DNA of 64,000 nt from Ancistrus triradiatus. Lineage: Eukaryota > Chordata > Actinopteri > Siluriformes > Loricariidae. The position numbers were made by a program, and so were the translations under genes. How positions within the stretch are numbered: position 1 is the stretch's first letter; each line of letters begins with the position of its first letter. The stretch lies in NCBI GenBank assembly GCA_025084515.1, contig JAJAGP010000184.1:575873-639872 (forward strand), given 5' to 3'. The notes under the pieces were generated by a model that did no database searches, was not told the DNA's origin, and saw only the letters and a list, made by a program, of their open reading frames with translations. Positions 1 to 12,440 of this stretch are shown here, in pieces.

Positions 1-256
1 GTGTGGATGGATTTCACATGATTAGGGCACAAATAGCATCATCCAAGAGGGAGCAGTGGGAGAATGTGAAGTGAGAGAAAGGAAAGCAACCCATATTTAC
101 ACTCCGTCGAGAAGAATCCAGTGGAAAACAGAAAGGCATGTTTAGATATCTGGTGTCGAAACCCTGTTTGGATAATGAATATTCAGATAACAAGAGGTTA
201 TTTCAGTTATTTCCTATGGTGAAATCTCTACCTGGTTCATCCATACATGCAGCCTC

Positions 257-1278
257 AAGTGTTCCTTCCATTTCCTTTGTCTTTTATTTCATTGCAGGAT
301 GACCCCGAGATATTTCATGGCTTTTTTTGGTCAGCTTCATGTCATTTGTTAATAAACATCCATTCCTGCATTTCAGGCCTGCAACATATTCCAAAAAAAG
401 TTGGTACAAAAGCAGTACCCTCGAAAGGCGGAGTGAAGATGATCAGAGGATCCCCAGTTTATTAACAGATGTGTAAGAAGATGGTTGGAATCCTTAAAGA
501 CAATGTTCCTCAAAAAAAGATTGGAAGGGATTTCCATAGTAACATTACACCTTAATCTGGAGAAATTTCCTACAAAGCTTAAACTGAAGAGGGGTGATCT
601 CCGCTCCCTCAGACGGCACTGCATCAAGAACCGTCATTCATAAATAGCTGATAGAACCACATGGGCAAGGGATTTTCCTTTATCAAACCTTTATCAAGCT
701 CTACAATACAGAGTTACATTCACAGATACCACTTAAAACGTTACTGTGCTAAAAAGAAGCCTTATGTTATAACCATGTCCAGAAGGGGCGTCGGCTTCTC
801 TGGGCTCGGAGGCATCTGGGATGGACCATCATACAGTGGGAACGGGGATTGTGCTCAGACCCATCAGTATCACAGATCTGTTTTGGAAGACGAAAAGTCC
901 AAAAGCCAGGCTCTGGCATGGTCTGGGGTCGGGTCAGGGCCCTTGGTAAAGGTCATTTCCTCTTCTGTGATGCAGCATTAATGCAGAAAAGTACAGAAAA
1001 GATTTTAGAGCAACATAAGCTGCCTTCAAGACGACATCTTTATCAGGGACGTCCAGCATTTATCCATAAGACAAATCAGAAACAAAACCACATGCTGCAC
1101 ACATTATAAAGCAGTAAATGCTTTTTTGTCCCAATTTTTTTAATGTGTTGCAGGCCTGAAATGCAGGAATGGATGTTTAATAACAAATTAAATGAAGCTG
1201 AACAAAGAGAACATGAAATATCTCGGGTACATCCTGTCTGCAGTGAAATAAAAGTCAAAGGAAATGGAAGGAACACTT
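257..1278 (+). mobile_element. Tc1/mariner relic, copy A, with long terminal inverted repeats
   Basis: About 1020 bp. The left arm (257-417) and the inverted right arm (1112-1278) match for about 160 bp, with ends AAGTGTTCC and GGAACACTT. Each arm contains CATTTCAGGCCTGCAACA followed by AAAAAAGTTGG-type sequence, found in fish Tc1/mariner elements. The interior (about 595-1100) resembles a transposase gene broken by stops and frameshifts: an RSLRRH-like start, AKKKPYV, then a collapsed catalytic region. Not functional. No clean target duplication was identified. Confidence 0.7.
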
Positions 1279-1894
1279 TCTCGACTCGAGAGTTTAGTGT
1301 TACGTCAATTAAAAGTCATATTTAGTCATTTGTACTTTTCATATCTCAAACTGACGGACTGATTGAATTTGCACAAGCTGTTCCACACTAATTCTAACAA
1401 AGTGTACAAATTTTTTAAAAATCCACTACAGTGATTATTTTAATTACGCCAAAACATCCAGCAGTTTATTTATTTAATCGAGTCTCTGTAATCGTTATGC
1501 GTTCTCAGTTTGGATTTCAAGAAACTAAAACAAAACAAATCAATTTAAAATAATTGCACTTTAAATTAGTTCCACTCATTTTTTATAATGAAGCCAAACA
1601 ACCTGATGTTTTAATGTTTTTTTCTGTGATGAAGTTTAGAGCCGAAACGTTTTAAACAGCAAGGAAATCAAATCTGGACCAATCAGACGCAGTGAGGGAG
1701 GTAAACAAACAAGCTGCTCGTGCAGTTAGAGTTTAGGTAATTCATTGTAGAATTCTAATAAACCATGGATTAATGTTTATTTAGATGTGTGTTGAATGAT
1801 AAGTCTGTGAATCGTAGCTTAGGACTTGATAGAAATCTGCTGGAAAGAGTAATCAGTGAAGGAGCATAAAGAGAAACAGAAAGACTGGAACGAT
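1279..1894. other. AT-rich noncoding sequence
   Basis: No exon, RNA gene or clear repeat seen. Probably unc5a intron sequence. Confidence 0.5.
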
Positions 1895-2510
1895 CGAAGT
1901 TAATGATACGAACGAGTTAATGGTAAAATAAGAAAGGGGTTAAAGGTAAAATTAAAGAAGGATGTAAAGAGAAACAAAGAAGTTAAATGTAAAATTAAAG
2001 AAGTTGTTGAAGGTAAAATTAGGCATGATTTAAAAGAGAAATTGGAAATGAGTTAAAGGATGAATAAGGAAGGACGTAAAGGTAAAATTAGAAGGAGTTA
2101 AAGGTAAAATATGTAATGAGTTAAAGATAAAATTAAAGAAGGAGTTAAAGATAAAATTAGAAAGGAATTAAAAGTAGACAGAAAGATGTTAAATTAAAGA
2201 AGGTGTTAAAGGTACAATTAGGAATGATTTAAAGATTAAATTGGAAATGAGTTAAAGGTAAAACTGGGAAGGAGTTAAGTAAAATTAGAAGAAGTTAAAG
2301 GTGAAATAAGGAAGATGTTACAAGTAAAATAAAGGAATCGAAGGTTAAATAATATAGAAGTTAAAAGTTAAATAACTTAATTAAAGGTAAAATAAGGAAG
2401 GAGTTCAATACAAAGAAGGTAAAAGTAAAATCCAAAGAAGGTTTTAATTGTAACATAAGTAAGCAGTTAAATGTATAAAGGAGTTAAAGGTAAACAGAGA
2501 AGAATCACAA
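1895..2510. repeat. degenerate minisatellite, GTTAAAGGTAAAATTA type
   Basis: Around 25 imperfect units of roughly 22-26 bases, with the core GAGTTAAAGGTAAAAT and variants such as AAAGAAGG between them. Purine-rich on the + strand with many indels, so old. Confidence 0.75.
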
Positions 2511-2581
2511 GACAGATGCCCTGAGATCCCTTCACTCTGGAAACGTAACACAACACCTAGTTTTAGCGTTTTCACTCTCAT

Positions 2582-2588
<7 letters not shown>

Positions 2589-2648
<60 letters not shown>

Positions 2649-2789
2649 CCCCTCACACACATTTATCACCACACAAACACGCAGTCAGAGCTAAAAATCA
2701 CAACACACACTTCATCTCGATTTATCAAAGCCAGGCAAACAGGACGGGAATAAATCATCATTTAGTGACTGGCATCAGGTGGAGAATGG

Positions 2790-2869
<80 letters not shown>

Positions 2870-2959
2870 TAATATATACACCCTGTAGGGGGAGCAGTCC
2901 TGCCTGCACATCACTGTATGGGTTACAGACAAACACACACAAGTTCACACACATGCATG

Positions 2960-3033
<74 letters not shown>

Positions 3034-3087
3034 GGTAGGTGCATTAAGACATCAATCAACCGAGATCACACACACACACACACACAC
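2589..3087. repeat. cluster of (TG)n, (GA)n and (CA)n microsatellites
   Basis: (TG)n at 2589-2629 running into (GA)n to 2648, (CA)n at 2792-2868, (TG)n at 2961-3024 ending in GTGGG units to about 3036, and a short (CA)n at 3067-3087. The alternating CA and TG strands could pair in a single-stranded state. Confidence 0.9.
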
Positions 3088-3594
3088 GTCAGAGTAGCAA
3101 TTATACGTAATGGCGTTTGCAGAAGGAATCTGCTCTGACACAGGTTGTCATCTTTTGGCGGAGGAAAAGCACGGCTCGTTTCTGAAAGGTCCCTCTGAAA
3201 GCCGACACCCACAGGCGCGTGATTAGCCAGCCGCCGTTTTTGTTTGCTAACTGCTTTCCCGTGTCACCAGCATCCGCATCCAGTCCATCAAACGCGAGCT
3301 AATTGAAATAGCACGAAAATAAAAAAACGCAAACGTCATCTTGCTTTCATCTTTTCACCGATGCATCGGCGTCGCCTCGTTTAAGGGCGCGTGGGGAGCA
3401 CTTAGCGTACGGTTCGTAGCGCCGCGCTCGGTAATGTTTATTAATTCATTCATCGGTCACATTAAGAAGCAGAGAACAGCTGTCTCAATATTTACGGTAC
3501 AGCTGCACTGATTCATCACGGGGGGTAAAAAACTACGAATTGTGAGGCGTCAGGACCGAATAACATTTATCTGTTAGTCCTAATGAAGGAGGCG
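3088..3594. other. noncoding, moderately GC-rich
   Basis: No open frame or repeat of note. It has several CpG-containing stretches (3150-3440) and could hold conserved noncoding sequence, but nothing decisive is visible. Confidence 0.4.
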
Positions 3595-4460
3595 TGGCTT
3601 CTATAAGTGTTGCACTTTAAGAAGGAGGCGTGTCATGTAGGAGGTGTGGCCTATGTATCTGTTAGGCCTTATGAAGGAGGCGTGACTTCTGTACCTGTTA
3701 GACTTTATCAAGGAGGCGTGGCTTCTATAAGTGTTGGACCTTAAGGAGGCATGGCTTCTGTAAGTGTCAGTCTTTATGAAGGAGGTGTGGCTTGTGTAAG
3801 TGTTAGTTCTTATAAAGAAGGCGTGGCCTCTTAGGATAGAGGTGTGGCTTGTGTAAGTGTTAGTCCTTATGAAGGAGGCGTGGTTCCTTATGATGGAGGT
3901 GTGGCTTGTGTGTTAGTCCTTATGAAGGAGTCGTGGCCTGTTATGATGGAGGTGTGGCCTCTTATGATGGAGGTGTGGCTTGTGTGTTAGTCCTTATGAA
4001 GGAGACATGGCCTCATTATGGAGGTGTGGCTTGTGTAAATGTTAGTCCTTACGAAGGAGGCGTGTCCTCCTATGAAGGAGGTGTGGCTTCTATAAGTGTT
4101 AGTCCTTATGAAGGAGGCGTGGTTTCTGTAAGTGTTAGTTCCTTTCAATAGGGCATGGCGTAATACCTGTCAGTCTTACTAAAGAAGGTGTGGCCTATGT
4201 TTATTTTGTTCTGGAAGAGAAGGTGTGGCCTTTGTGCCTGTCAGCCCTTATGAAGGAGGTGTGGCTTTTATACATGGAACCTCTAAATAGGAGGCGTGAC
4301 CTATGTACCATTAGTCCATTTAAAGAGGGCGTGGCCTAACACCTGTCAGTCTTTCTATCAGTAAGAAACTGGAAAGCCGTGCTCTGTGTACCTGTCAGTT
4401 CCAGAAAAAGAGGCGTGGCCTGTGTATCTGCCGGTTATAGAAAGGGGGCGTGGCCATTCT
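3595..4460. repeat. minisatellite of about 36 bp with GGCGTGGC motif
   Basis: Roughly 25 imperfect copies of a unit combining TTAGTCCTTATGAAGGAGG, then CGTGGC or TGTGGC, then TTCTGTAAGTG. Unit length varies from about 20 to 40 because some copies lack one half. Part of it reads open (3906-4151) purely through repetition. Confidence 0.85.
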
Positions 4461-4981
4461 GTCCATCAATCCAATTATAGATTTGGAGATTTGTTGAGCA
4501 GAAGGGCAACACACTGATTCGTTTTCTTTTTGTTTTCTCTAATACTGATTAGATGTTGATGAAGGACTAAGGGTTATTTGGATTCTCTTGTACCTCATAT
4601 TTATACAGCAGGGTAATAAGTCAGGGATGATCCCCTAAGAGTTCCCAAACACTCACAGGGCGAACGTTAAAATATGTAAGTGGCATCCGTTGTAATTTGC
4701 TCGTAAAGATTGGATTCCTGTCGCGTTTTTAAATTAAGCGAACCCTTCTTGTTTCTTGCCCGTCTCTGCCAAGGGGCGCCAGTTGTTTTGGCGCTGACTG
4801 TAGGTCCCCCGCGCTCGATTTTCTCCAGGAAAGGACGCCACGGCCGGAGGTGGCACTGTGATTCTGAGCTGTAATGGCTCTCCTGCCGCCCCTCTAAAGA
4901 GCAGCATGGATGCCCTTTTACTTTGTCCTTGACAACATGTCCAATCGGACCCGCTGCTGTGTTATTGTGCCACCCCTCCCC

Positions 4982-5028
<47 letters not shown>

Positions 5029-5334
5029 ATGAATGCTACCTTGTGCCATTAGCTTAAACACTGCAGTAAGCAAAAGCCATTCACAGGGTTTTTTTTTCAT
5101 TTCAGACTTGTTTGCCGCTGCTGTTTTTCCACTCGTTCCCTCTCGCTCTTCCTCGATTCTGATGTTTGATGTCTGTGCGAGTGTGTGCCATTCTCAAAGC
5201 ACAGCAAATGGCCCTGCGAGTGCTGAAATTGCCCGGGGCGGGGGGAAGGAAGGTGGGGTTCGTCAATAGCTCTCGCACTGGAACGTTCTCCTGCTGCTCG
5301 AGCACAAAGCGAGCGTACGGCAAGTTTCAGCGAC
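4461..5334. other. noncoding with a (CA)n run
   Basis: (CA)n at 4985-5026. The remainder is unique-looking sequence without exons. Short open frames on both strands near 5100-5400 lack splice context and homology. Confidence 0.45.
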
Positions 5335-5410
5335 GTTCCTGCAAAAATCCGGCAGGGATTTGAACCTGTATTCTTCTGATTATTAGTCCAAAGGCTTAAA
5401 CAACGAGCCA
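5335..5410 (-). repeat. tRNA-derived SINE head
   Basis: On the - strand it reads TGGCTCGTTGTTTAAG (A-box-like) and, after about 30 bases, GGTTCAAATCCCTGC (B box). This is the tRNA-like promoter of a fish SINE. It lacks a complete cloverleaf, so it is not a tRNA gene. Confidence 0.6.
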
Positions 5411-5559
5411 ACGATGTCTATGCCGATGTCTTAGCCGTCCACGATTTTGAGGGACACTTTTATCTAGCGTGTCATATCGAGTCCAAAATATACAAAAATG
5501 ATAAAAATGACTCGTTCAGTTATACAGAAGAGCTTTAAGTTCAAGGTCGAGGCCCCAGC

Positions 5560-5815
5560 GATGGCAGTTTGGCAGAGCTGAGATAGGTTCAGGCTGCTGG
5601 TGGGGATTTTCTTGGCACACTTTGAGCCCCTTAATGCCAACTGAGCATGGTTTAAACCCCACAGCCTACCTGAGTATTGTTGCTGACCGTGTGCACCCCT
5701 TTATGAGCACAGTGTACCATCTGCGGCTACTTCCAGCAGGGTAACGCTCCATGAAAAACACAGCTCTAATCATCTCAGACTGGTTTCTTTGACATGATCA
5801 TGAGTTTAAATCACT
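5560..5815 (+). mobile_element. Tc1-like transposase relic, C-terminal part
   Basis: Broken reading of a Tc1-family transposase: a segment like VFSWHTLSPL, then PTEHGLNPTAYLSIVADRVH, then the region that should carry FQQDNAP with the second catalytic Asp. Here CAGCAGGGTAACGC gives Gly in place of Asp. Stops and indels throughout. Dead fragment with no terminal repeats seen. Confidence 0.7.
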
Positions 5816-7933
5816 TGCTTTAAAAACTTCGGTAACATGACTCCAGCTCCAAAAGGTTGGGCAAACTTCTTGACGAATTAAAAATAAAACGCAGCATGTT
5901 TTTGTCGAGGTATTTTCATTTTCCCGAGTGACATTTCCGTTTTTTGACGTTTGCTTTGTTACGTGACTCTGTTCTCCGCTGAAACTGAAACGAAAATCTG
6001 TGTTTGAAATCAAACTAAACTAAACTAAACTAAACAGAAACGTTTTTACCGAGAGTAAAATATGAATCAGCCTTGAGCTGCAGGACATTGCTGTGGGTTT
6101 GCAGCGCAGATCTGTTCATGTGCTGCACATTTGCATGTTTCTGCTCATTATCTGACTAATTCACACTTTCAGGCTGTTAATCGGGCTCGGCTTCGCTCCT
6201 CGCAGTGCCGCGCAAGGACAATTAGGTGATTGGTTCTGCTCCCGGTGCCAAATGGGACCCTTTGGACTCGACGGGTCCGCGCCTCCTCGCCCACTTACCC
6301 TCCCGTCCACCTTTGAATCCGTTCTGCTCCGCTTCCACGTCTTTATCTGTCACGACGGATCCTGACGTACGACCCGCTCCTCTAGCGACCCGACGCGGGC
6401 CTCTTATAAGCCCTGTTTAGCCTAGGTGTGACCGGCACGCCCCTGTGTTCCACACTAAAGACAATGGCCTGTGTGTGTGGAGGGATTAATGAGGGCACAC
6501 GTCTGTCTCTGTGTGATGCTTAAAAAAATAAATATAACCAGAAACATCCAGGCAACCCCCGGGAGAGCTCATTAGCCCAGTGGTAACCTTCCTGAGGCGC
6601 CTCATGGCCTGGATCCTTTAGCCCTGCTGGATCCTTCCTTCCTTCCACCCAATAACAAGAAAAGAAAATCGAAAGAAAGAGTGACATTTGTGTTTGGACC
6701 CTAACCCCGCTCTGTTCATTCAATTTCATTTCAGAACCGTTCTTTCCATTTTAGGTGCCTTGTTTTTAATTTGCACGTCTACTGGACATCCAGAGGTTCT
6801 TGTGCAAGGGAAAAACAACTAACTGCTTATTTTTTATAATCATGGCAAGAAAGGTCTAAACATGCAAGACATAAGAAGCTACTAAACAAATCAAACTAAA
6901 TCATTTTAGCTGAATTTATTAGAAGAAAATATTACAAATAATGAATCAATATTATTATTAATGTTAATCATGTATAAATGAATTATAAAAATATATTTTA
7001 ACCATATTCATTGACAATTAATTTAATATTTGTCAATTTTATAAAAAGGAGCTTTTTAAGTTTTTTTATTATTATTATTAATTATAAAAAATTATAATTA
7101 TTAATAATACATAATTTTGGCTGAATTTGTTAGAATAAAATATTAGAAATAATTAGTTAATATTATTGTTAATATTAATCACATAAATAAATTATATAAC
7201 AATTGTATAATATTTAATATTAATAACTAATATGTAATCATAATTAATAATTATATAATAACATAAAAAAATATTACTATTACTTTTCATTATTACTATT
7301 TTATACAGTATTTCTCATATACTACTATTACAGATAATGAAACCATGATCCTGAGGAAAAAAAGCTTCTGTTCTTGTTTTTTTGTTTTGTTTTGTGAGAA
7401 AAGTCAAAGATTATCAGCATGATTTGTTTATATTATTTCCTGCAGAGGAACTGTGTGAGGCAGGTAGAATTTGCAGATGATACAGGCACTTATGTTTTTG
7501 GCTTTCTCTGATGCTCAGGCGTCCCCGGAGGAGGACAGATTGTTTTTATGATGCTGTAAAAAAGCATAGCGTTTGCAGGTGTGAGTGATACCTTTAACCG
7601 AGCTTTAAAATACAGTCTTTTATTGTTTTAATGTCAGGTAATGAATTCTCTATGACCCTTAGATTTAGCGGCGCAGTCTAATGTAAGATATAACCAGGTT
7701 TGATTCACATCTAAGCCATTTCGACCATTTCAAAGACGGATCAGGCCTCCCAAAGGGAAAAAGAGAAAGGATCTGCGCCACCTTTTCTGTGGCTGGTGTG
7801 TGCATTCCTTTAAAGTGGCAATTTTACAATTATGATTAAGTAAATACATATAACACCTGAGCTAGAATCACAACGCCAGTCATTTCTCCCCAGATCCCCT
7901 GAGTAATTCTCATTCTCCTTTTTCTGCACTTAG
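5816..7933. other. noncoding sequence before the TSP1 exon
   Basis: Contains a short (AAACT)n at 6011-6036, a GC-richer stretch at 6180-6440 and an AT-rich stretch at 6890-7330 with no coding signal. A first TSP1 or Ig-domain exon was looked for here and not found. Confidence 0.5.
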
Positions 7934-8098
7934 TGGATGGAGGATGGAGCGAGTGGAGCAAATGGTCAGCTTGTGGATCAGACTGTACCATGTGGAGGAG
8001 CAGGGAGTGCACCCAACCTGCCCCGGGCACCGGGGGCAAAGCATGCCAAGGCCTGGATGTCCAATCCCTCAACTGTACCAGCGAGCAGTGCCCACAAA
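7934..8098 (+). CDS. unc5a: unc5a exon: thrombospondin type-1 repeat
   Basis: A 165-nt exon, phase 1 at both ends, with acceptor TGCACTTAG and donor GTGAGT. It encodes one complete TSP1 module: the W-x2-W-x2-W core (WSEWSKWSACG), six cysteines, and an N-glycosylation sequon NCT near the end. A symmetric phase-1 exon is typical of TSP1 modules in UNC5 genes. It is extracellular, just before the membrane. The first codon is split with an exon outside the window. Confidence 0.9.
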
Positions 8099-11000
8099 GT
8101 GAGTACCAACCAAACTGCTACTGTCTTGTCTGTATTACAAAGTCTTGAAGATGCAACACGATCCAGGTCTTCTTTTCCAGCCCTTTTAATATAATCACAT
8201 TGATTTCTAACTCAAAACCCAGAACTGGGCCCACTGGGGCTTTTTGGAGGCTGATGGTCCTGGTTAGCGAGTGCTGTACAGTTTTTGGAAGGGGATTTGG
8301 GGGCTGCTGAAGTGCTGTGTCGATTTACAAAACGTTTTAATATTAACGCTGTGAGAAGCTCGAGGCGCGCTCGGGTTTCAGCATGGCTCACAAAACGTTT
8401 TCATTACCCCTTAACGTGTCGGTTCAGTTTATAAGGTTTCTGAGTATAAACAAGGCTGAAGTTGATCTTTTTATAAACAGCAATAAAAATAAATAAACAA
8501 ACAGCAAATGTAGTGCAGCTTTTAGGGAACCGACTGAGGGTGCATTTTGGACGTTGATGATTCATAGAATTTTCTTCATATCATGTTACTTGTGCTGAAT
8601 CAAAAAAGAATGGGCCGAGTCCGCGGGGCTAAGATGGCATTGTGTTTGAATAAAATGGCCTTTCATTTTTACTAAGCAGTTTGGAGCAAAGTCAGAGCGG
8701 CCAGACAGTGAGGTTATTTAAAGGTACGAAATGACGTTAAGGAGATGAAAGTCATTGATTAAAGACGCATTTCTGGTTGTTGCTCTGTAAGAAATATGCC
8801 GTCTTATGGTGCAAAAATGCAAAAACAAACCCCTGGGTCCAAGGGCTTAAGATGAAACGATCAGGGAGTGTTTTCAATAAAAATAAGTGGTCTAAACTGT
8901 GCAGTTTGGACAAAGCTGGATTGATTTCCAAGGACAATGATGTAGAAGTTCTTATAAAGGTAATAAATAACTAAACTCCGATTTGGAGGGTCTGATAAAG
9001 TGTGCTTTTTACAGCCTTTCATTTAATAGAGACGCGTTTTGGACGTTGTCCATCTTGTGACCCATTAACTGATGCAGACATTATGAAGCATGCAGTTATA
9101 AAGCTGTATCTCACTCAGGTTGGGCTTCGGGTCCGAGTACAGGTATGTGAACGGACGTCGCCCAGACAGGCCTGTAGTCACGGAGTCTTTTTGTAAATAT
9201 AAAGGGTATTTTCACTAGAAGACTGAGTGCAAATGATGCATAAAAACACGAGAGATTGAGGCGCGATCTTTTTGTTTGACTTCTGGCGGAGGTGCCAGAT
9301 TTCACAAAAGAAACTCACCTCCACTCTTTGTTGTATTTTTTCGTATTTCACCTACTTGTTAATGAACTAGCTCGAGATACTGCATCCTTGATGGACCATC
9401 GGTGGCACGGTTTTGATTTGGGGCAGAGGACGCGAGGTTCTGGGGTTGTGGATGGACCTGGCAACTGGACAAGCTTGTAGTTTTGCATTATTAGACAGGT
9501 ATAGTGAAGAGAGGGGGGGATCAGGGAGCAAACTGAAATAAGAAAATGCACTTTAGAAAGAAGACAAAAATGCAACCGGTGCCTACCGATATTATTTATA
9601 GGGGACTTTACTGAAAAATCAGTGTAAAGTCGCTTATAAAAAGTGGACTTGGCAACTGTGAGCTGCAGCGTTGACTGGCTTTTCGTTTGTTCTAATTGTT
9701 AAGACCTCGGTTGTTAAAGCTAACCGACGCCGATCGGACAGTCATTAACAGTGCGGTGTGTCACCTCTGTACTTTCTGTTTGCCCACATAACGTTACCCT
9801 TAAGCCTTGATATATTCATCTGATTTTACAAATGCATAAGATGCCCTGCTCCAGTGTTTTGTCTGATGACTTGCATGGGTTAGCTCCGAGCGCTTACCTC
9901 GTGTTCACAACAGGAAGCGCCACAAGCATCCAGAAGTCATTTATTCATCTGCGGAAAGACAATAAGCAATCCTGAGGAATCACTAAATCAATAAATATTG
10001 GCGTGTTTATTGTTATTATGATAAGCGCCGTTGTTTTCGGCTCAGCAATCAGTCTGTCTGGAGGGAGTAACAGTTACGGTGAATAGAAATGAAGCAATCA
10101 GAGAAACTTCTTATCATTCAGTACACACCGGCTTCGGAGCAAAGCCACAATCACCGAGACACTCGATGCGCCGCACTTGAAGCGAGCTGTGTGGTTGTTA
10201 GGCGTTATTGGCGTGGTTATGTTATGCTTTCTGTGCAGATAAGTGTGAAGAATTTATTAAATATGGAGGCACATTGGGCAATGTTAGTCCCTAAGGTCTC
10301 CTCCTACATCCCAAAAACGTGCCGGTACAGACTTTTGCAAAACTTTGGCCACCCCTGCTGTCTAGTTTCTCTGCAAGCAGAAACTTAAATATGAACCATT
10401 TCAGCATAGTTGGATTCATCATTGACTTGGCAGTTCAGTTCTGAGATGATCCAGAGCACAGACACAGGATTCAGAGAGTAAAGAGACGGAAATGAGCAAC
10501 GAAATACGAACCAGACTGCAGAGAGACTAATATCTGTAATACTACCTGCATTAAATTACCTGTCCACCAGAGGGGGTGTAAATTGACACACCCTTATGGA
10601 GCTCTGGATTCTCTATTGTTTTTCTGGTACTGACACCAGAAAAGAAGGGTTTGGTCGCTGTAGAGATCTTTTGCAGGAGAGAAAAGGTAAAGTGAATCTG
10701 GCTGTTTAATGGGCGGTAATAATAAAGCTACAGATATCAAACCTTCACTTATATTCATATAGATCGTAATATTATTAATTTTAGGAGTTCGGTCACAGCC
10801 AATGGGCAAATAAAGAAATATTATTAAGTGTTCTCCATATGCAAAGCATTAAACAGGAGCACACACATCGAAAGGTTTATAAAACACCAGCAACAAACTC
10901 ACATTCATTTAACTGCCGTCCAGATGGGAGCTTTATCATGAAGGAGGTGTATAAAATTTTATTACAGACGTCGCCCTGAGAATAAATCCTGTTTACTTAG

Positions 11001-12190
11001 GATTCATAATGTTCGGCTTTGGAAACTGTGTCTGAGAAAAACAAGAGAAATCAGGATTATACTGGGAATAAAAAAATAAAAATAAAAGCATTTTATTACC
11101 AGGGTCATGCGTGAATATTTAATATATGTGAATAAGATTTATTAATAGTGCTAGAAGCGTTTTATCTTAGCTGCACTTTTAGACTTAAATAGAAAAATGA
11201 TATTAAAATATGGATCTGTTGTGGGAATCATGGGCATGTTGGTCCCTAAGGTTTCCTCCTACGACTCATAAACATGCCAGTACAGTCTTATGTAGAAGTT
11301 TGGGAAAATGTTGGGCACAACACAATGTCTTGGTTTCTGTACAAGGAGAAATGTGTTTGGATTCACTGTTGACACGATGAAATATGGGGTCACCCCTGGC
11401 CTGGGACACACCTGACAAGGCTCAGATCTGACCATCTGGACCTATAGTGCCTGTGATCCAACCATCAGGACCTATAGTGCCTGTGAACCAACCATTGGAA
11501 TCTGTAATGCCCCTGAAAAAACTATTGGGACCTATAATGCCCTTGATCCAAAAATCAGGGTCTATAATGCCAATGAACCAACCACCAGGATCTATAGTGC
11601 CCATGAGCCAACCTTTGGAATCTATAATACCTGTGAATCAATCATCAGGACCTGTTATGCCCATGAACCAGCCATCAGGATCTTATAATGTTTGTAAACC
11701 AACCATCGGGACCTATAGTGCCCATAAACCAACCATCAGGATCTATAGTGCCCGTGATCCAAAAATCAGGACCTGTAATGCCCATGAACTAACCACTGGA
11801 ATCTATAATGCCAGTGGACAAACCATCAGGACCAATAATATCTATGATCCAAAAATCAGGACCTATACTGCCCATGAACCAACCATCAGGACCTATATTA
11901 CCCATGTAATTGGTTCTTTTTTGACTCAATGTTCAGATCATATGATTTTCTGCTTCGGGTGTGTGTGCAGGTGTGTACAGGTATGTACAGGTGAGACAGG
12001 TATAGAATCAGGACTGAGCAGCAGAATCAGTTTAAAGCTGAAGCCGTGTGATCTTAAGCTTTGCTGAACGTCCGCTTATTAAACGTCTATTTTCTCAAAA
12101 ACTGCCCGAGGTGCTGAAGAAGGAGTCTTAGCAGCCAAGGGAACGGTTCAGTGGGCCGTCAGGCCAAGTGGGTGGACCATGACCTCCTCA

Positions 12191-12237
<47 letters not shown>

Positions 12238-12372
12238 GAACTGAAGATATGAAATAAAGAGATCAGCGAGTGCTGGATCTCAACACAAAGGCTCAGTGGT
12301 GATGCACAGAAAGTCAAAAGGCTTTGGACTCTGAAATGCATCTTTTCTTTACATCTCTATAGAGCTTCAGAG

Positions 12373-12440
<68 letters not shown>

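Noticed and set aside
2591..3138. Open frames of 89-119 codons over CA/TG tracts
   Set aside because: Pure microsatellite translation (His-Thr and Cys-Val runs) on both strands. No splice or homology signal.
5335..5410. A functional tRNA gene from its A- and B-box-like words
   Set aside because: No complete cloverleaf or anticodon stem pairing. It matches the head of fish SINEs, several of which occur in the window.
11447..12067. 206-codon frame with a decapeptide repeat as a possible repeat protein
   Set aside because: It is a 30-bp minisatellite in an unc5a intron, open on the opposite strand too, with a register shift that a real protein would not tolerate neatly.
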